A stretch of DNA of 54,199 nucleotides from the IMG/VR virus record IMGVR_UViG_3300032053_000099, positions 1 through 54,199 of that record; one strand, 5' to 3'. The DNA is from a virus. A model generated the notes under the pieces. That model did no database searches. It was given only the letters and a program-made list of their open reading frames with translations, and was not told where the DNA came from. Shown here one piece after another: positions 15,359 through 23,847 of this stretch (position 1 is the stretch's first letter; the number at the start of each line of letters is the position of its first letter). Made by a program: the position numbers and the translations under genes.

Positions 15359-15854
15359 GAGTATGAAAGAGGGTGTGGAGAGGCCAGCCGCAGGCTCGCC
15401 TTGGTATCTCATATTTGAGGCGCTAGGGCTGGAGCAGTACGATGAATTAAGGCTGCTGCCAGAGAACTCGCCGCGTGTGCTGGTCATCTGTCGTGGCGGC
15501 AACTCCCGCTCCGTGGGCCTGTCGTTTCTTCTGAAGTACAAGTACAGCGTAGACGCGCTGTCGGCCAGCCTGGAGAAGAACTCAACAGAGACGCTTCGCC
15601 TGCTGTGTGACTGGGCCGACAAAGTAGTCCTCGTGGAAGGGTGGATGTACGAGCCGTTGACCAACTGGCTTCCATATGTCAGCCGCAGCAAGTTCCTGAT
15701 CTTCGATGTCGGTGGGGATTGGGGAGCAAATGGTATGAGTGTGGAGCGGTTGGTCGAGTTCGACTCTCGTATCCAGGAGGTCCTGTCTAAGCTACCAAAG
15801 GCTCATATTGAGCTTGAGCCGTGGTCCCGGAGGTTTAAGCTTATAGAAGACTAA
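15351..15854 (+). CDS. CX5R phosphatase-like protein (low-molecular-weight PTP type)
   Basis: 167 aa. RVLVICRGGNSRSVGLSFLL contains CRGGNSR, the Cys-x5-Arg phosphate-binding loop right after the first strand (Cys ~47), as in low-molecular-weight tyrosine phosphatases. The following WADKVVLVEGWM and a DVGGDWGAN segment could supply the general acid. Overlaps the hydroxymethylase stop. In this context it could remove a phosphate from a nucleotide or modified-base intermediate (inference). Confidence 0.65.
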   Translation: MGKSMKEGVERPAAGSPWYLIFEALGLEQYDELRLLPENSPRVLVICRGGNSRSVGLSFLLKYKYSVDALSASLEKNSTETLRLLCDWADKVVLVEGWMYEPLTNWLPYVSRSKFLIFDVGGDWGANGMSVERLVEFDSRIQEVLSKLPKAHIELEPWSRRFKLIED

Positions 15855-15872
15855 AGTAGAGGGGGAACAAAC

Positions 15873-16343
15873 GTGAGAGCAATAACGCCTGAAAGATTCA
15901 AGGAACTGTACGAACTGGCAAAGCAGAGAGCCAGCGTGCGGAGTGTAGGGCTCGCCGCGTGGGAAGAGGTTTTTCATGACGGCTACACTTGTGCGATGTA
16001 TGACGTTGCCGCCATCCCTACACTGAGGTCCGAGGACGACTTCAGCTTTTCCAGGGTCTGTGGTATCCTGGCCCTGATCGAAGCCAAGAAAGGGAGATAC
16101 TACCAAGCGTCTTGGCAGCGACGCGGCCTGGATTCTGCATACGAAAATATCCGCCGCAAGTTCGACCGTCTGGAAGTTCTCGTTGCGGCGCTCAAAGCCG
16201 GGGAAGGCACAGGCAGCCAGTCCGAGAATATCCTGGAAACGCTCGGAGACGCTGCTGTCTATGCCATCAAGACTATCGTTCTGCTCAGTGAAGCAGACCC
16301 CAACGAATTGCAGAAGTGGCTTGAGGAGGTCCGCCAGATATGA
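15873..16343 (+). CDS. Nmad1/DUF1599-like nucleotide-modification-associated protein
   Basis: 156 aa, GTG start after GAGGGGG. The helical pattern WQRRGLDSAYENIRRKFDRLEVLV then SENILETLGDAAVYAIKTIV resembles the Nmad1 family ('sW..RG....ni.RK..Rl ... D.l.DLa.Ya'), which co-occurs with base modification genes and is distantly MazG/dUTPase-like. If correct it would bind or hydrolyse a nucleotide, perhaps steering pools toward the modified form. Assignment by pattern only. Confidence 0.55.
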   Translation: MRAITPERFKELYELAKQRASVRSVGLAAWEEVFHDGYTCAMYDVAAIPTLRSEDDFSFSRVCGILALIEAKKGRYYQASWQRRGLDSAYENIRRKFDRLEVLVAALKAGEGTGSQSENILETLGDAAVYAIKTIVLLSEADPNELQKWLEEVRQI

Positions 16344-17299
16344 AACCAAAGCCGACGAAAGGTGTAGATGTGGCCCGCGTCTTGGTAACGGGTGCTACTA
16401 GCTTCCTAGGCTGGAATGTCGTCATGGAGCTGGTGAAGCGAGGTTTCTGGGTGCGCGCTGCCGACTTACCCGAAGCCGACTGGTCCGTCTACCCAGTATC
16501 TAAATTTCAGAAGGTAATCTATACAGATGGTGCTACTGTGGAACAGCTTCGGGGGCTGGTGGAGGGGGTGGGCTACGTGTTCCATTTCCATGAGAGCCCA
16601 TGGCTGGCTGGCGTCCCCCTCCACAAAGCAAGGAATGTGGATTACACGTTCAACCTCCTGTCCGCATGCCGCGTTGGCCGCCCGAAGTTCATATTTGCAT
16701 CCACCAGCGAAGTCTACTCCCCGCGTAGACCGGATATGGTCAAGTTACCGAGGGTGGAGTTCGACCGCTTGGCCCCGGTCTCGTGGTTTGGGATAACTAA
16801 GCTCATGGCCGAGCAGTGGGTACAACAATGGACAGGATTCGGGGTCGCTGGCCTCTCACCCGTCACCTTACGCTATTTCTGCCTATATGGTCCTGGGCAA
16901 AAGACGGGGGTTGTCCCGACGATGATAACTCAGATACAATCCAGGCTGCCTGTGGCGATCGACGCTGCGAACCCCTCGGCGGACTACGTGTATATCCAGG
17001 ACGCCGTTGACGCTTCGATAGCGGCCATGAAAGGCCCGCCAGGAGCTATCGTGAATGTGGGTTCCGGTAAGCAGTACACAGATAGGACTGTAGTTCAGAA
17101 GCTCGCCAAGCTCCTGGGCACTACAGTGGCCGTAGCTATACCTGCGGCGGGCAACGCTGTTCAGTATGGCGCGGCCAGCCTGACCTTTGCTGCCAAGGCT
17201 CTGAAATATCATCCAAAGGTTTCCATCGGCGAGGGCCTGGCAGCCACAGTCTCTGAATGGATGAGTCGGCCATTGGAGCGTATCCATGCGAGTGGATGA
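16340..17299 (+). CDS. NAD-dependent epimerase/dehydratase (extended SDR), catalytic Tyr replaced
   Basis: 319 aa. Seen: Rossmann VARVLVTGATSFLGWNV (GxxxFxG), FIFASTSEVYS and SWFGITKLMAEQW. In extended SDRs the last is YxxxK; here the tyrosine position is Phe (FGITK). Known: these enzymes epimerise or dehydrate nucleotide sugars. Located after two glycosyltransferases, it probably prepares an unusual sugar, unless the Phe makes it inactive or reductase-like. ATGA overlap upstream and 14-nt overlap with the polymerase. Confidence 0.8.
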   Translation: MKPKPTKGVDVARVLVTGATSFLGWNVVMELVKRGFWVRAADLPEADWSVYPVSKFQKVIYTDGATVEQLRGLVEGVGYVFHFHESPWLAGVPLHKARNVDYTFNLLSACRVGRPKFIFASTSEVYSPRRPDMVKLPRVEFDRLAPVSWFGITKLMAEQWVQQWTGFGVAGLSPVTLRYFCLYGPGQKTGVVPTMITQIQSRLPVAIDAANPSADYVYIQDAVDASIAAMKGPPGAIVNVGSGKQYTDRTVVQKLAKLLGTTVAVAIPAAGNAVQYGAASLTFAAKALKYHPKVSIGEGLAATVSEWMSRPLERIHASG

Positions 17300-19907
17300 A
17301 GCGTGCGAGCGTTGCGGCTTGTACAAGACTTGCAAAAGTCCCTTCATGCCGGTGACGGGTGCCGAGCGCCCCGTATATCTCTTCGTTGGGGAGGGACCCG
17401 GTGCTGACGAAGATACGCTGAATATGGCTTTCGTCGGTGACTCCGGGGAACTGCTCCGAGAAGACATCGAATCTTCTGGTATCCCATTGGACAAGTGCGC
17501 CTTCACGAACAGCGTCCGCTGCCGTCCACCGAATAACGATATCAAGTTCCAGCCTCGCTGCGTAGAGTTCTGCCGTCCTAAGCTGCTGCGAGAGATACAT
17601 GCCCTGAACCCACGAGTGGTCACCCTTCTGGGCAATACGGCTATAGACGCCGTGGGCCATCTTCGTGGAGTCACCAAGCTGAACGGGGAGGTATTCCAGG
17701 CCAACGGTCGGTACTACGTCATCAGTGTTCATCCATCGTATGCCTTGCGTGGCACGCAGGAGGGGGACAACACAAAGAGGGCTATGCTGCGCCAAGCCCT
17801 GTCCAATGTTTCTGGAGTACTGAAGCAAGGCAAGTCGGGGAAGAAGAAGCACTACATTGTTGTCCGGGACAAGCGGACACTGTACGAGGTTGTTGACCAC
17901 CTGAAGAAGCAGAAAGAGCTGGCGACTGATATTGAGTCCTCGTCATTATCTCCGTATGCCATACATGTCAAGCCCGCTGTCGGCTGTGTCGGCTTCTCGT
18001 GGGAACCGTACCATGCTGCTTGTCTTCCAGTACATGCTAGGGTGGGGGAGAAGATACCTGTCCGTTCGGAGGAGATGCTGGAAGCCATCAAGGAGCTTTG
18101 GGAAGACAAGGCCATCAGGTACATCCTCCACTTCGGGAAATTCGACTACCTCTATATGCTTGTGCTGGAAGGAATCCTTCTGGAGAACTACTGGTTCGAC
18201 ACGGGACAGGCTAGCTACGTGCTGGACGAGCGTAAGGGCATCCATGCATTGAAGCATTGGGCGTGGAAGCTGGAGCGTGGTGGGTATGAACTGCCATTGC
18301 GGGACTACCAGCGAGTGCATCCTGAAGAGCACATGAACCTAGTCCCTGGTAGCATACTGTACCCCTACAACATGGAGGACTGCGACGTTACGGGGGTCCT
18401 CAAGGGCGATCTGTTTCCTAAGCTGAAGGAGCAGGGATTGTACGACAGGCCGTTCCGCTTCCCACAGATGTGGAATAACTGGCTTGCGGCCATGCTGGAG
18501 ATCGCTGGCATTCGCATAGACCTGGCGCGCAACGCAGAACTCTTGGAGGAGTTCCCTGAGAAGATACGTGGCCTTGACAAGCAAGTCCGACGCTTCCCCG
18601 CCGTCGCGGAGTACGAGCAACAGCGATATCGAAAGCTGATGGAGGCCGAGTACGAGCGGGTGTCTGCTTATAAGCGGCCTTTGGCTCCGGAGAAGGTGAA
18701 GGCCCGCGTCTTGGAGCTGACGAAGAACCACTTCGAGCCTTGCAAGTTCACTTCGCCGGACGTCGTGCGGGAGATCATATTTGATGTGCTAGGCTATGAG
18801 CCTCTGTGGGCTACGAAGAAGGGGGACAAGCCTAGCGCCGAGCGTGAAGTCCTGGAGAAGCTGGCAGCAAAGCACCCGAAGGACAAGTTCCTGCCTCTGC
18901 TCGTAGAACGGCGATCGTCGTCTTCATCGTTCAGTAAGTATGTGGCGCCGATTCACGGCTGGGTACTTTCGGATGGCCGCAGTCATAGCGACTTCAACCC
19001 CGCCAGCCAGAAAACGGGCCGTGTCAACAGCTCTAAGCCAGACCACGAGAACCTGCCTAAGCGTCAGAAGATAGCGCCGGTGTTACGTAGCCAGTTCGTA
19101 AGCTCTGGTGACGGTTGGTTCTTGTTGGAAGGTGACGAGAAGCAGGGTGAGCTCAGGCTGATGGCCGACCGCTCCCAGGACAAGAATCTTGTCCACGAGT
19201 TCAATTCCGGTATAGATCCGCACCGGATGGCCGCTGCCAAGTGCTACACAGCCATGCTCGGCCGGGAAGTGAAGTATGAAGACGTCACCAAAGACCAGCG
19301 CAATAATGCTAAGAACGCGGTTTCCTTCGGTATCATCTATGGCAGAGGGGATGAGTCTCTGTCCGCGGATTTAGGTCTCACGTTGGTGCAAGGCAAGAAG
19401 CTGCGTGCTGGCTACTTTGAGCACTACCATGGCGTCGCTGCCTATATCGAAGCCGAGACAGAGAGGCTGCCGAAGGTAGGAGTGGCTATCTCCCACTTCA
19501 ATAGGCATAGGCGCTTGCGTCCTGCTATAGATGACGAAAGGCCGGGGGTAAGAAACGAAGCAATCAGAGAGGGTATCAATGCCCCCATCCAGGGGGACTT
19601 GAGTGATGTAGTTTGGACAGCAGGCCACCGCTTGAGGAAGTGGATGCTGAAGTACCACTTCAAGAGTAAGATCGTCATCATCAACCACGACGCCATCATC
19701 GGTGATATATGGCACAAGGAACTCCAGGACGTGATCGAGATGCAGTACAAGTTCATGACCGACCGCGAGTTCCTTCGCAAGATGACCGGCTGGTACTGTT
19801 CTGTTCCCTTTGACGTGGACTTCACTCTGGGCGCGTCCTTGGCAAATCCAGTGGAGCTGGTAGCCAAGAAGCCGGGTGAGTTCATCATACCGCCGCAATT
19901 TAACTAG
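17286..19907 (+). CDS. Fusion DNA polymerase: UDG (family 4-like) + 3'-5' exonuclease + PolA
   Basis: 873 aa. Domain 1 (~1-170): CERC at ~8-11, GEGPGADED and FVGDSGELL, further Cys residues and VHPSYAL, the motifs of iron-sulfur family-4 uracil-DNA glycosylases. Domain 2 (~185-390): DEDD exonuclease with ATDIESSS (~213) and FGKFDYLYM. Domain 3 (~430-873): family A polymerase, motif A EGDEKQGELRLMA (~615), motif B RNNAKNAVSFGIIYG (~671, Phe at the sugar-discrimination site), motif C INHDAIIGD (~799, Ala for the usual Glu after HD). SPO1-type polymerases, which copy hmU DNA, are known to have a UDG-like domain. Replicative polymerase of this phage. Confidence 0.92.
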   Translation: MRVDEACERCGLYKTCKSPFMPVTGAERPVYLFVGEGPGADEDTLNMAFVGDSGELLREDIESSGIPLDKCAFTNSVRCRPPNNDIKFQPRCVEFCRPKLLREIHALNPRVVTLLGNTAIDAVGHLRGVTKLNGEVFQANGRYYVISVHPSYALRGTQEGDNTKRAMLRQALSNVSGVLKQGKSGKKKHYIVVRDKRTLYEVVDHLKKQKELATDIESSSLSPYAIHVKPAVGCVGFSWEPYHAACLPVHARVGEKIPVRSEEMLEAIKELWEDKAIRYILHFGKFDYLYMLVLEGILLENYWFDTGQASYVLDERKGIHALKHWAWKLERGGYELPLRDYQRVHPEEHMNLVPGSILYPYNMEDCDVTGVLKGDLFPKLKEQGLYDRPFRFPQMWNNWLAAMLEIAGIRIDLARNAELLEEFPEKIRGLDKQVRRFPAVAEYEQQRYRKLMEAEYERVSAYKRPLAPEKVKARVLELTKNHFEPCKFTSPDVVREIIFDVLGYEPLWATKKGDKPSAEREVLEKLAAKHPKDKFLPLLVERRSSSSSFSKYVAPIHGWVLSDGRSHSDFNPASQKTGRVNSSKPDHENLPKRQKIAPVLRSQFVSSGDGWFLLEGDEKQGELRLMADRSQDKNLVHEFNSGIDPHRMAAAKCYTAMLGREVKYEDVTKDQRNNAKNAVSFGIIYGRGDESLSADLGLTLVQGKKLRAGYFEHYHGVAAYIEAETERLPKVGVAISHFNRHRRLRPAIDDERPGVRNEAIREGINAPIQGDLSDVVWTAGHRLRKWMLKYHFKSKIVIINHDAIIGDIWHKELQDVIEMQYKFMTDREFLRKMTGWYCSVPFDVDFTLGASLANPVELVAKKPGEFIIPPQFN

Positions 19908-19911
19908 GACG

Positions 19912-19926
19912 GCGTTTCATATAACG
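19912..19926 (+). promoter_or_regulatory. GCGTTTCATATAACG element
   Basis: Lies 22 bases before the 19934 ATG and shares GCGTTT..TATAACGG with the element at 49825. No Shine-Dalgarno sequence is visible here, so this gene may rely on it. Confidence 0.4.
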
Positions 19927-19933
19927 GAATGCA

Positions 19934-20371
19934 ATGCTAGACTCTATCCCAATCGTAGTCAGGCTTGACGCCAAGAGGGTGCATACAGCAGACCTCTTGA
20001 GAGAGCTTCGTGTCGATAAGTTCCACTTGGAGCGTGAGATATTGGAACAGGCCGGGAAGTACGCCTGGTGGGCCACCCTGTATTCCGAGGTCGAGGCCAA
20101 GTGCGAGCTACTCCGAGAGAAGCTGGAGGGCCTGGAGGCCAGGCTGGCACACAACTTCGTTGAGGGGAGTGAGGCAAAGCATCGTGTCACGGATGTCAAA
20201 TACTACGTCCGTCAGAACGGCAAGTACGCCACGCTCAGGCGTCGCCTTCGCCATTGGGAGAATGCGCTAAGGACCTTGAAGTATGCCGAGAAGGCTTGGA
20301 TGCAGCGGGCCGGGCTGCTACAGACATATTCCGCCAATCAGCGGCAGGACAAGAAGGGAGAGACAGAATGA
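19934..20371 (+). CDS. UvsY-like recombination mediator candidate (coiled coil)
   Basis: 145 aa, almost wholly helical. Pattern LEREILEQAGKYAWWATLYSEVEAKCELL, then HRVTDVKYYVRQNGKYATLRR and a helical C-terminus (each quoted in part: AGKYAWWATLYSE; VTDVKYYVRQNGKY). This resembles small phage proteins with a 'yaw..l....' helix and 'kvT...v......Y..l', which sit beside UvsX/SSB genes and which I associate with UvsY-type mediators that load recombinase on SSB-coated DNA. Here it precedes a gp32-like SSB and UvsX, supporting that role. Similarity is weak. Confidence 0.5.
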   Translation: MLDSIPIVVRLDAKRVHTADLLRELRVDKFHLEREILEQAGKYAWWATLYSEVEAKCELLREKLEGLEARLAHNFVEGSEAKHRVTDVKYYVRQNGKYATLRRRLRHWENALRTLKYAEKAWMQRAGLLQTYSANQRQDKKGETE

Positions 20372-20604
20372 TCCCCGAAGTCATTGTAACTTGCCCCATC
20401 CACGGTTTCAGGTACATCAGTCAGCGCAGTTGCCCTCTATGCAATAACAGGCCCCTTGCTGATTGGTGGATGAAGGGGCAATTCATACAGAAGAGTGCGC
20501 TGGCCGCATCGGTATCCCCCAGCGTGGGGAAGGAGAGTAAGAGCCATGACGATGACGGCGAGTCAAGTACGAGAGCTCCGGGAGAAGAACATCAAGGACC
20601 GTAA
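20368..20604 (+). CDS. Small zinc-binding protein, 78 aa
   Basis: Start ATG 20368 in an ATGA overlap. The N-terminal half has CPIHGFRYISQRSCPLCNN, a C-x2-H...C-x2-C zinc finger; the C-terminal part is disordered and overlaps the next gene's start by 59 nt, so the natural C-terminus may matter little. Unknown role in the recombination block. Confidence 0.55.
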   Translation: MIPEVIVTCPIHGFRYISQRSCPLCNNRPLADWWMKGQFIQKSALAASVSPSVGKESKSHDDDGESSTRAPGEEHQGP

Positions 20605-21664
20605 GCGTAAGGGCGGCGGTGATTGGCTACAAGTCCAGGAGGGTGCCATCTGGGTGCGGTTTGGCCCACCCTGGCATAAGGGTGGGGAGGTCTGGAAGGA
20701 TCGTTTCTTCCATGGCCGGTATCCTAACAAGATCTACTGTGGCCGGAACGACGTCGATGAAGCAACCGGCAAGCGCCGGGCCTGCAAGATATGCAAGCGT
20801 GTGAAGGCTTTGGAAGGTTCCAAGGACGCCTTCTCCAAGGCGCTTTGGGGCCTGCTGAAGCAGAAGCGCGATCATATCTGGAACGTGGCAGTAGCCAAGA
20901 CCAAGGAAGTGAACGGCAGAACGAAGGTCATCGGTCTGAAGACAGGTAAGTTCCAGATATGGTCCCTGGCTGCGCAGTGGCACGACGCGCTGCTCGATAT
21001 CTTCGCTGACGAGGATTACCGGGAAGCCTCCATCTTGGGCGTTGTTGACACCCGCCATGGTCGCTTCATCCGGGTCACGCGTACCGGGACGGACATCGAC
21101 ACCGAGTACACATTCAAGGCTGCTAAGGACGAGTCGCTTCTGGCTGGTACCAAGGAGGAGAGGCTTGCCATACTCAAGACCTTGAACGACTTGGACACCA
21201 TCGTTTCGGGTTCCAGTAGGGAGGAGATGGACGCCTTCCTGCAAGCGGCCGAGAAGGAAGCACGTAAGAAGTCCAAGGCAGCAAAGAAGTCCAGGGATGA
21301 GGACGAGTCCGAGGAAGAGGAAGAGGAGGAAGAAACCGAGGACGAGGAGGAGGAGGAAGAGGAAGAAGCCCCCAAGAAGAAGAAAAAGGCCAAGGACGAA
21401 GATGAAGAGGAAGAAGAGGACGAGGGCGAAGACTCTGACGACGCCGATTCCGACGAAGAGGAGGAAGAAGAGGAAGCCCCCAAGAAGAAGAAAAAGGCCA
21501 AGGACGACGACGACGAGGAAGAGGCCGAAGACGAAGAGGAGGATGACGATGACTCGGAAGACGAAGCTGATAAGACCTTCCGGGAGATGAAGCGTTCCCT
21601 CCACAAGAAAAAGAAGAAAGCCAAGGCCACTTCGGACGACGATGACCAAGACGAACCCTTCTAA
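20546..21664 (+). CDS. Single-stranded DNA-binding protein, gp32-like, with long charge-patterned tail
   Basis: 372 aa; ATG 20546 after AAGGAGAG. Residues ~25-225: basic N-terminus, YCGRN..RRACKICKRV (gp32-type zinc cysteines), HIWNVAVAK and a beta-rich core. Residues ~245-365 alternate Glu/Asp runs with PKKKKKAK blocks. The extreme C-terminus DDDDQDEPF is the acidic tip by which SSBs recruit partners. 104 bp of the tail (21413-21516) are shared with the 9375 gene. Known: such SSBs coat replication intermediates; neighbours UvsY-like and UvsX fit. The huge polyampholyte insertion is unusual. Confidence 0.8.
   Translation: MTMTASQVRELREKNIKDRKRKGGGDWLQVQEGAIWVRFGPPWHKGGEVWKDRFFHGRYPNKIYCGRNDVDEATGKRRACKICKRVKALEGSKDAFSKALWGLLKQKRDHIWNVAVAKTKEVNGRTKVIGLKTGKFQIWSLAAQWHDALLDIFADEDYREASILGVVDTRHGRFIRVTRTGTDIDTEYTFKAAKDESLLAGTKEERLAILKTLNDLDTIVSGSSREEMDAFLQAAEKEARKKSKAAKKSRDEDESEEEEEEEETEDEEEEEEEEAPKKKKKAKDEDEEEEEDEGEDSDDADSDEEEEEEEAPKKKKKAKDDDDEEEAEDEEEDDDDSEDEADKTFREMKRSLHKKKKKAKATSDDDDQDEPF
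21413..21516 (+). repeat. Charge-block DNA repeat, copy B
   Basis: Matches 9567-9670 with one mismatch. See copy A. Confidence 0.85.
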
Positions 21665-21842
21665 TCAGATAGCCTTTCGTATCCGGCTTCTGAGTGAGCT
21701 GGCAAGCTTCATGACGCCAACGGACCTGGAGACCTTCCGTGGCCTGTGTGATAAAGCTACGGAGGGCTCCTTGTCTGAAGGCGATGTGGAGGCCCTGAGG
21801 GTTCTCTACAGCAAGTTTGAATACAAGCCAAGGAACATATGA
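21642..21842 (+). CDS. Small helical protein, 66 aa
   Basis: Overlaps the SSB gene end by 23 nt and the UvsX start by ATGA. Two helices with FRIRLLSELASFM, LETFRGLCDKA and a C-terminal EALRVLYSKFE. No motif recognised; its tight coupling between SSB and UvsX suggests a recombination accessory. Confidence 0.55.
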   Translation: MTKTNPSNQIAFRIRLLSELASFMTPTDLETFRGLCDKATEGSLSEGDVEALRVLYSKFEYKPRNI

Positions 21843-22903
21843 TCATCCGATTCCCAAGAGTGCCCCCTAGCATCAGCGCCAGTTCTATAGCGAAGATAGT
21901 TGGCCGGGTGTCTCGTAGCTTTGGCAAACGCCATAAGCCCACCGCCGACAGTGGGGAAGTAGTAACGACGTTGGGTCATTCCATATTTGCTATCCCCCGC
22001 GAGTACATCCGTACTGGCATCACGCCTTTGGACTGCATCATCAGTGGCGGTAGAGGGTTCCCGACTGGTATCATAGAGATATATGGACCGGAAGGCTCCG
22101 GGAAGTCTGCTGTCATGGAGATGACGCTTGCCTCGGCGCAACGGCAGGGCTATTTCGCTGGTATGTTCCAGATGGAGTACGCCCTAGAGATGCAGCGGGC
22201 TAGGACCGTTGGCTTGGACGAGGAGTCGCTACTGTTGTTCGACGGAGCAGAGACGATCGAAGATGTTTACGACTGCATCCGTACATCAGTAGCTGCCATC
22301 CGTGACGAGGATGAGAGTACACCCATCGTATTCGGTTGGGATACAATAGCATCCACGCCGACTCGTGTAGAATTGGAAGCTAAGAAGGGCTTGGAATCTG
22401 GTGGCATGGGCCAGGGAGCGCGTATGATGTCCAGCCTGTTCCGTAAACTCTGTCGCTTCCTGTTCAAGAACAAGGTGTGCCTCATCTGTGTCAACCAGAC
22501 ACGGATGTCTTTCGGTGGCTACCATCCAACTGAGGTTACATATGGCGGGAAGGCATTGCGGTATTACGCTTGGGTTCGCTGTCGGATCAAGTACAAAGAC
22601 GCAATCGTATCTGGGGACCAGAACGTGGGCATGATGAGCGAGCTCAAGGTCTACAAGAACAAGGTGTTCCCGCCGTTGCGAACGTGCCGTATACCCATAT
22701 TCTGGAGCCACGGGATCGACAACGCCAGAGCGACTTGGGAGTACTCCTTGGATCATGGCCTTATAGAGCGCCGAGGAACGAGCTATCGGTGCCTGGGTGT
22801 GCCTGTCACCCGGAAGACGTTCCCCAGGTTCTACATAACAAATCGTAGGGAGCTGAACTCCAGGCTGGCGCGGCTGTCACGGAAGGAGGGTATCGAGCCA
22901 TGA
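21839..22903 (+). CDS. UvsX/RecA-family recombinase
   Basis: 354 aa. Seen: TGITPLDCIISGG, Walker A YGPEGSGKSAVME (~83), the polymerisation/ATPase core FQMEYALEMQRA, Walker B-like IVFGWDTIAS and VCLICVNQTRMSFGG with GGKALRYYAWVRCRI, all RecA core features. Known: it forms filaments on SSB-coated ssDNA and drives strand exchange and recombination-dependent replication. The N-terminus MIIRFPRVPPSI carries the RFPR motif, and the basic segment after it is not typical of RecA. Confidence 0.9.
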   Translation: MIIRFPRVPPSISASSIAKIVGRVSRSFGKRHKPTADSGEVVTTLGHSIFAIPREYIRTGITPLDCIISGGRGFPTGIIEIYGPEGSGKSAVMEMTLASAQRQGYFAGMFQMEYALEMQRARTVGLDEESLLLFDGAETIEDVYDCIRTSVAAIRDEDESTPIVFGWDTIASTPTRVELEAKKGLESGGMGQGARMMSSLFRKLCRFLFKNKVCLICVNQTRMSFGGYHPTEVTYGGKALRYYAWVRCRIKYKDAIVSGDQNVGMMSELKVYKNKVFPPLRTCRIPIFWSHGIDNARATWEYSLDHGLIERRGTSYRCLGVPVTRKTFPRFYITNRRELNSRLARLSRKEGIEP

Positions 22904-23847
22904 AGACACTCATCCTGGACGGCCATAATGCCTGGTATCGGCTCTGGAAGGTGATGCCGCACTTGAGCACTGATGGCCAGAGGGTGGAACTCATCTACGG
23001 ATTTCTGCGCCTTCTCCGTTCTTTACTGGAGAAGTTTGAGCCTGATAGGGCTATCGTATGTTGGGATGGTGGGGCGTCTCGGATCCGGCTTGAGTTGTTC
23101 CCAGGTTATAAGGGCGCACGGCGGGAACGTAGAGAGCATCAGACTCCTGGGGAACAGCAGAGCTTCCGGGACATGATTGTTCAGTGGACTTCTGTGCAGG
23201 CCGTGCTGGATAGACTTAGTATAGGACAGGCTATGGTAAAGGGCGTTGAAGCCGATGATCTGGTTGCCATGGCTTGTCGTGTACTACCGGGAGGAAAGGT
23301 CATAATATCTGCGGACAAGGACCTCCTGCAACTGATATCCGGGGACGTCTGTGTCTATGCGCCTCACACATCGTTCCACCCGGCGACCTTGTACACTGCC
23401 CAGAACTTCTACCGGCTCTTGGGATTGACACCAAAGCAGTATCTGGAAATGCGCCTGTTGGTGGGCGATAAGAGCGACAATATCCCAGGAGTGGCAAAAG
23501 GCTTCGGTGACGTGACGGCGAAGGAGCTGTTGAACAAATACGGCTCACTCAGCGTACTGCTGGAAGACAGGGTCCGCAAGCGTATCTTAGGCAAGGGAGG
23601 CCGCGTTGCTCTACTGTACTCAAACCCAACCTTGCGGAAGCAGCTAGAACTCAACCGTCAACTCATGGACTTGTCGCTGATGCGTAGCGAAACTGCTGGG
23701 GCAATCATAGAGCAAGCCCATGAGCCTCATAAGATGGACAAGCAGTCTCTGCTTTCATACTTCCACAAGATGTCTTTCGAGTCGCTTGTGAAGGACTTTG
23801 CGTTGTGGGTGCTTCCATTTGAGAACCTGGGAGGCAAAGCAACATGA
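22900..23847 (+). CDS. 5'-3' exonuclease / flap endonuclease (PIN-H3TH)
   Basis: 315 aa. Seen: LILDGHNAWYR, IVCWDGG, VEADDLVAMAC, IISADKDLLQL and VGDKSDNIPGVAKGFG (acidic metal site plus helix-3-turn-helix), the complete set of T5/PolA-type 5' nucleases. Known: it removes RNA primers and flaps; here it supplies the activity missing from the fusion polymerase, which has no 5' nuclease domain. ATGA overlaps on both sides. Confidence 0.92.
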   Translation: MKTLILDGHNAWYRLWKVMPHLSTDGQRVELIYGFLRLLRSLLEKFEPDRAIVCWDGGASRIRLELFPGYKGARRERREHQTPGEQQSFRDMIVQWTSVQAVLDRLSIGQAMVKGVEADDLVAMACRVLPGGKVIISADKDLLQLISGDVCVYAPHTSFHPATLYTAQNFYRLLGLTPKQYLEMRLLVGDKSDNIPGVAKGFGDVTAKELLNKYGSLSVLLEDRVRKRILGKGGRVALLYSNPTLRKQLELNRQLMDLSLMRSETAGAIIEQAHEPHKMDKQSLLSYFHKMSFESLVKDFALWVLPFENLGGKAT

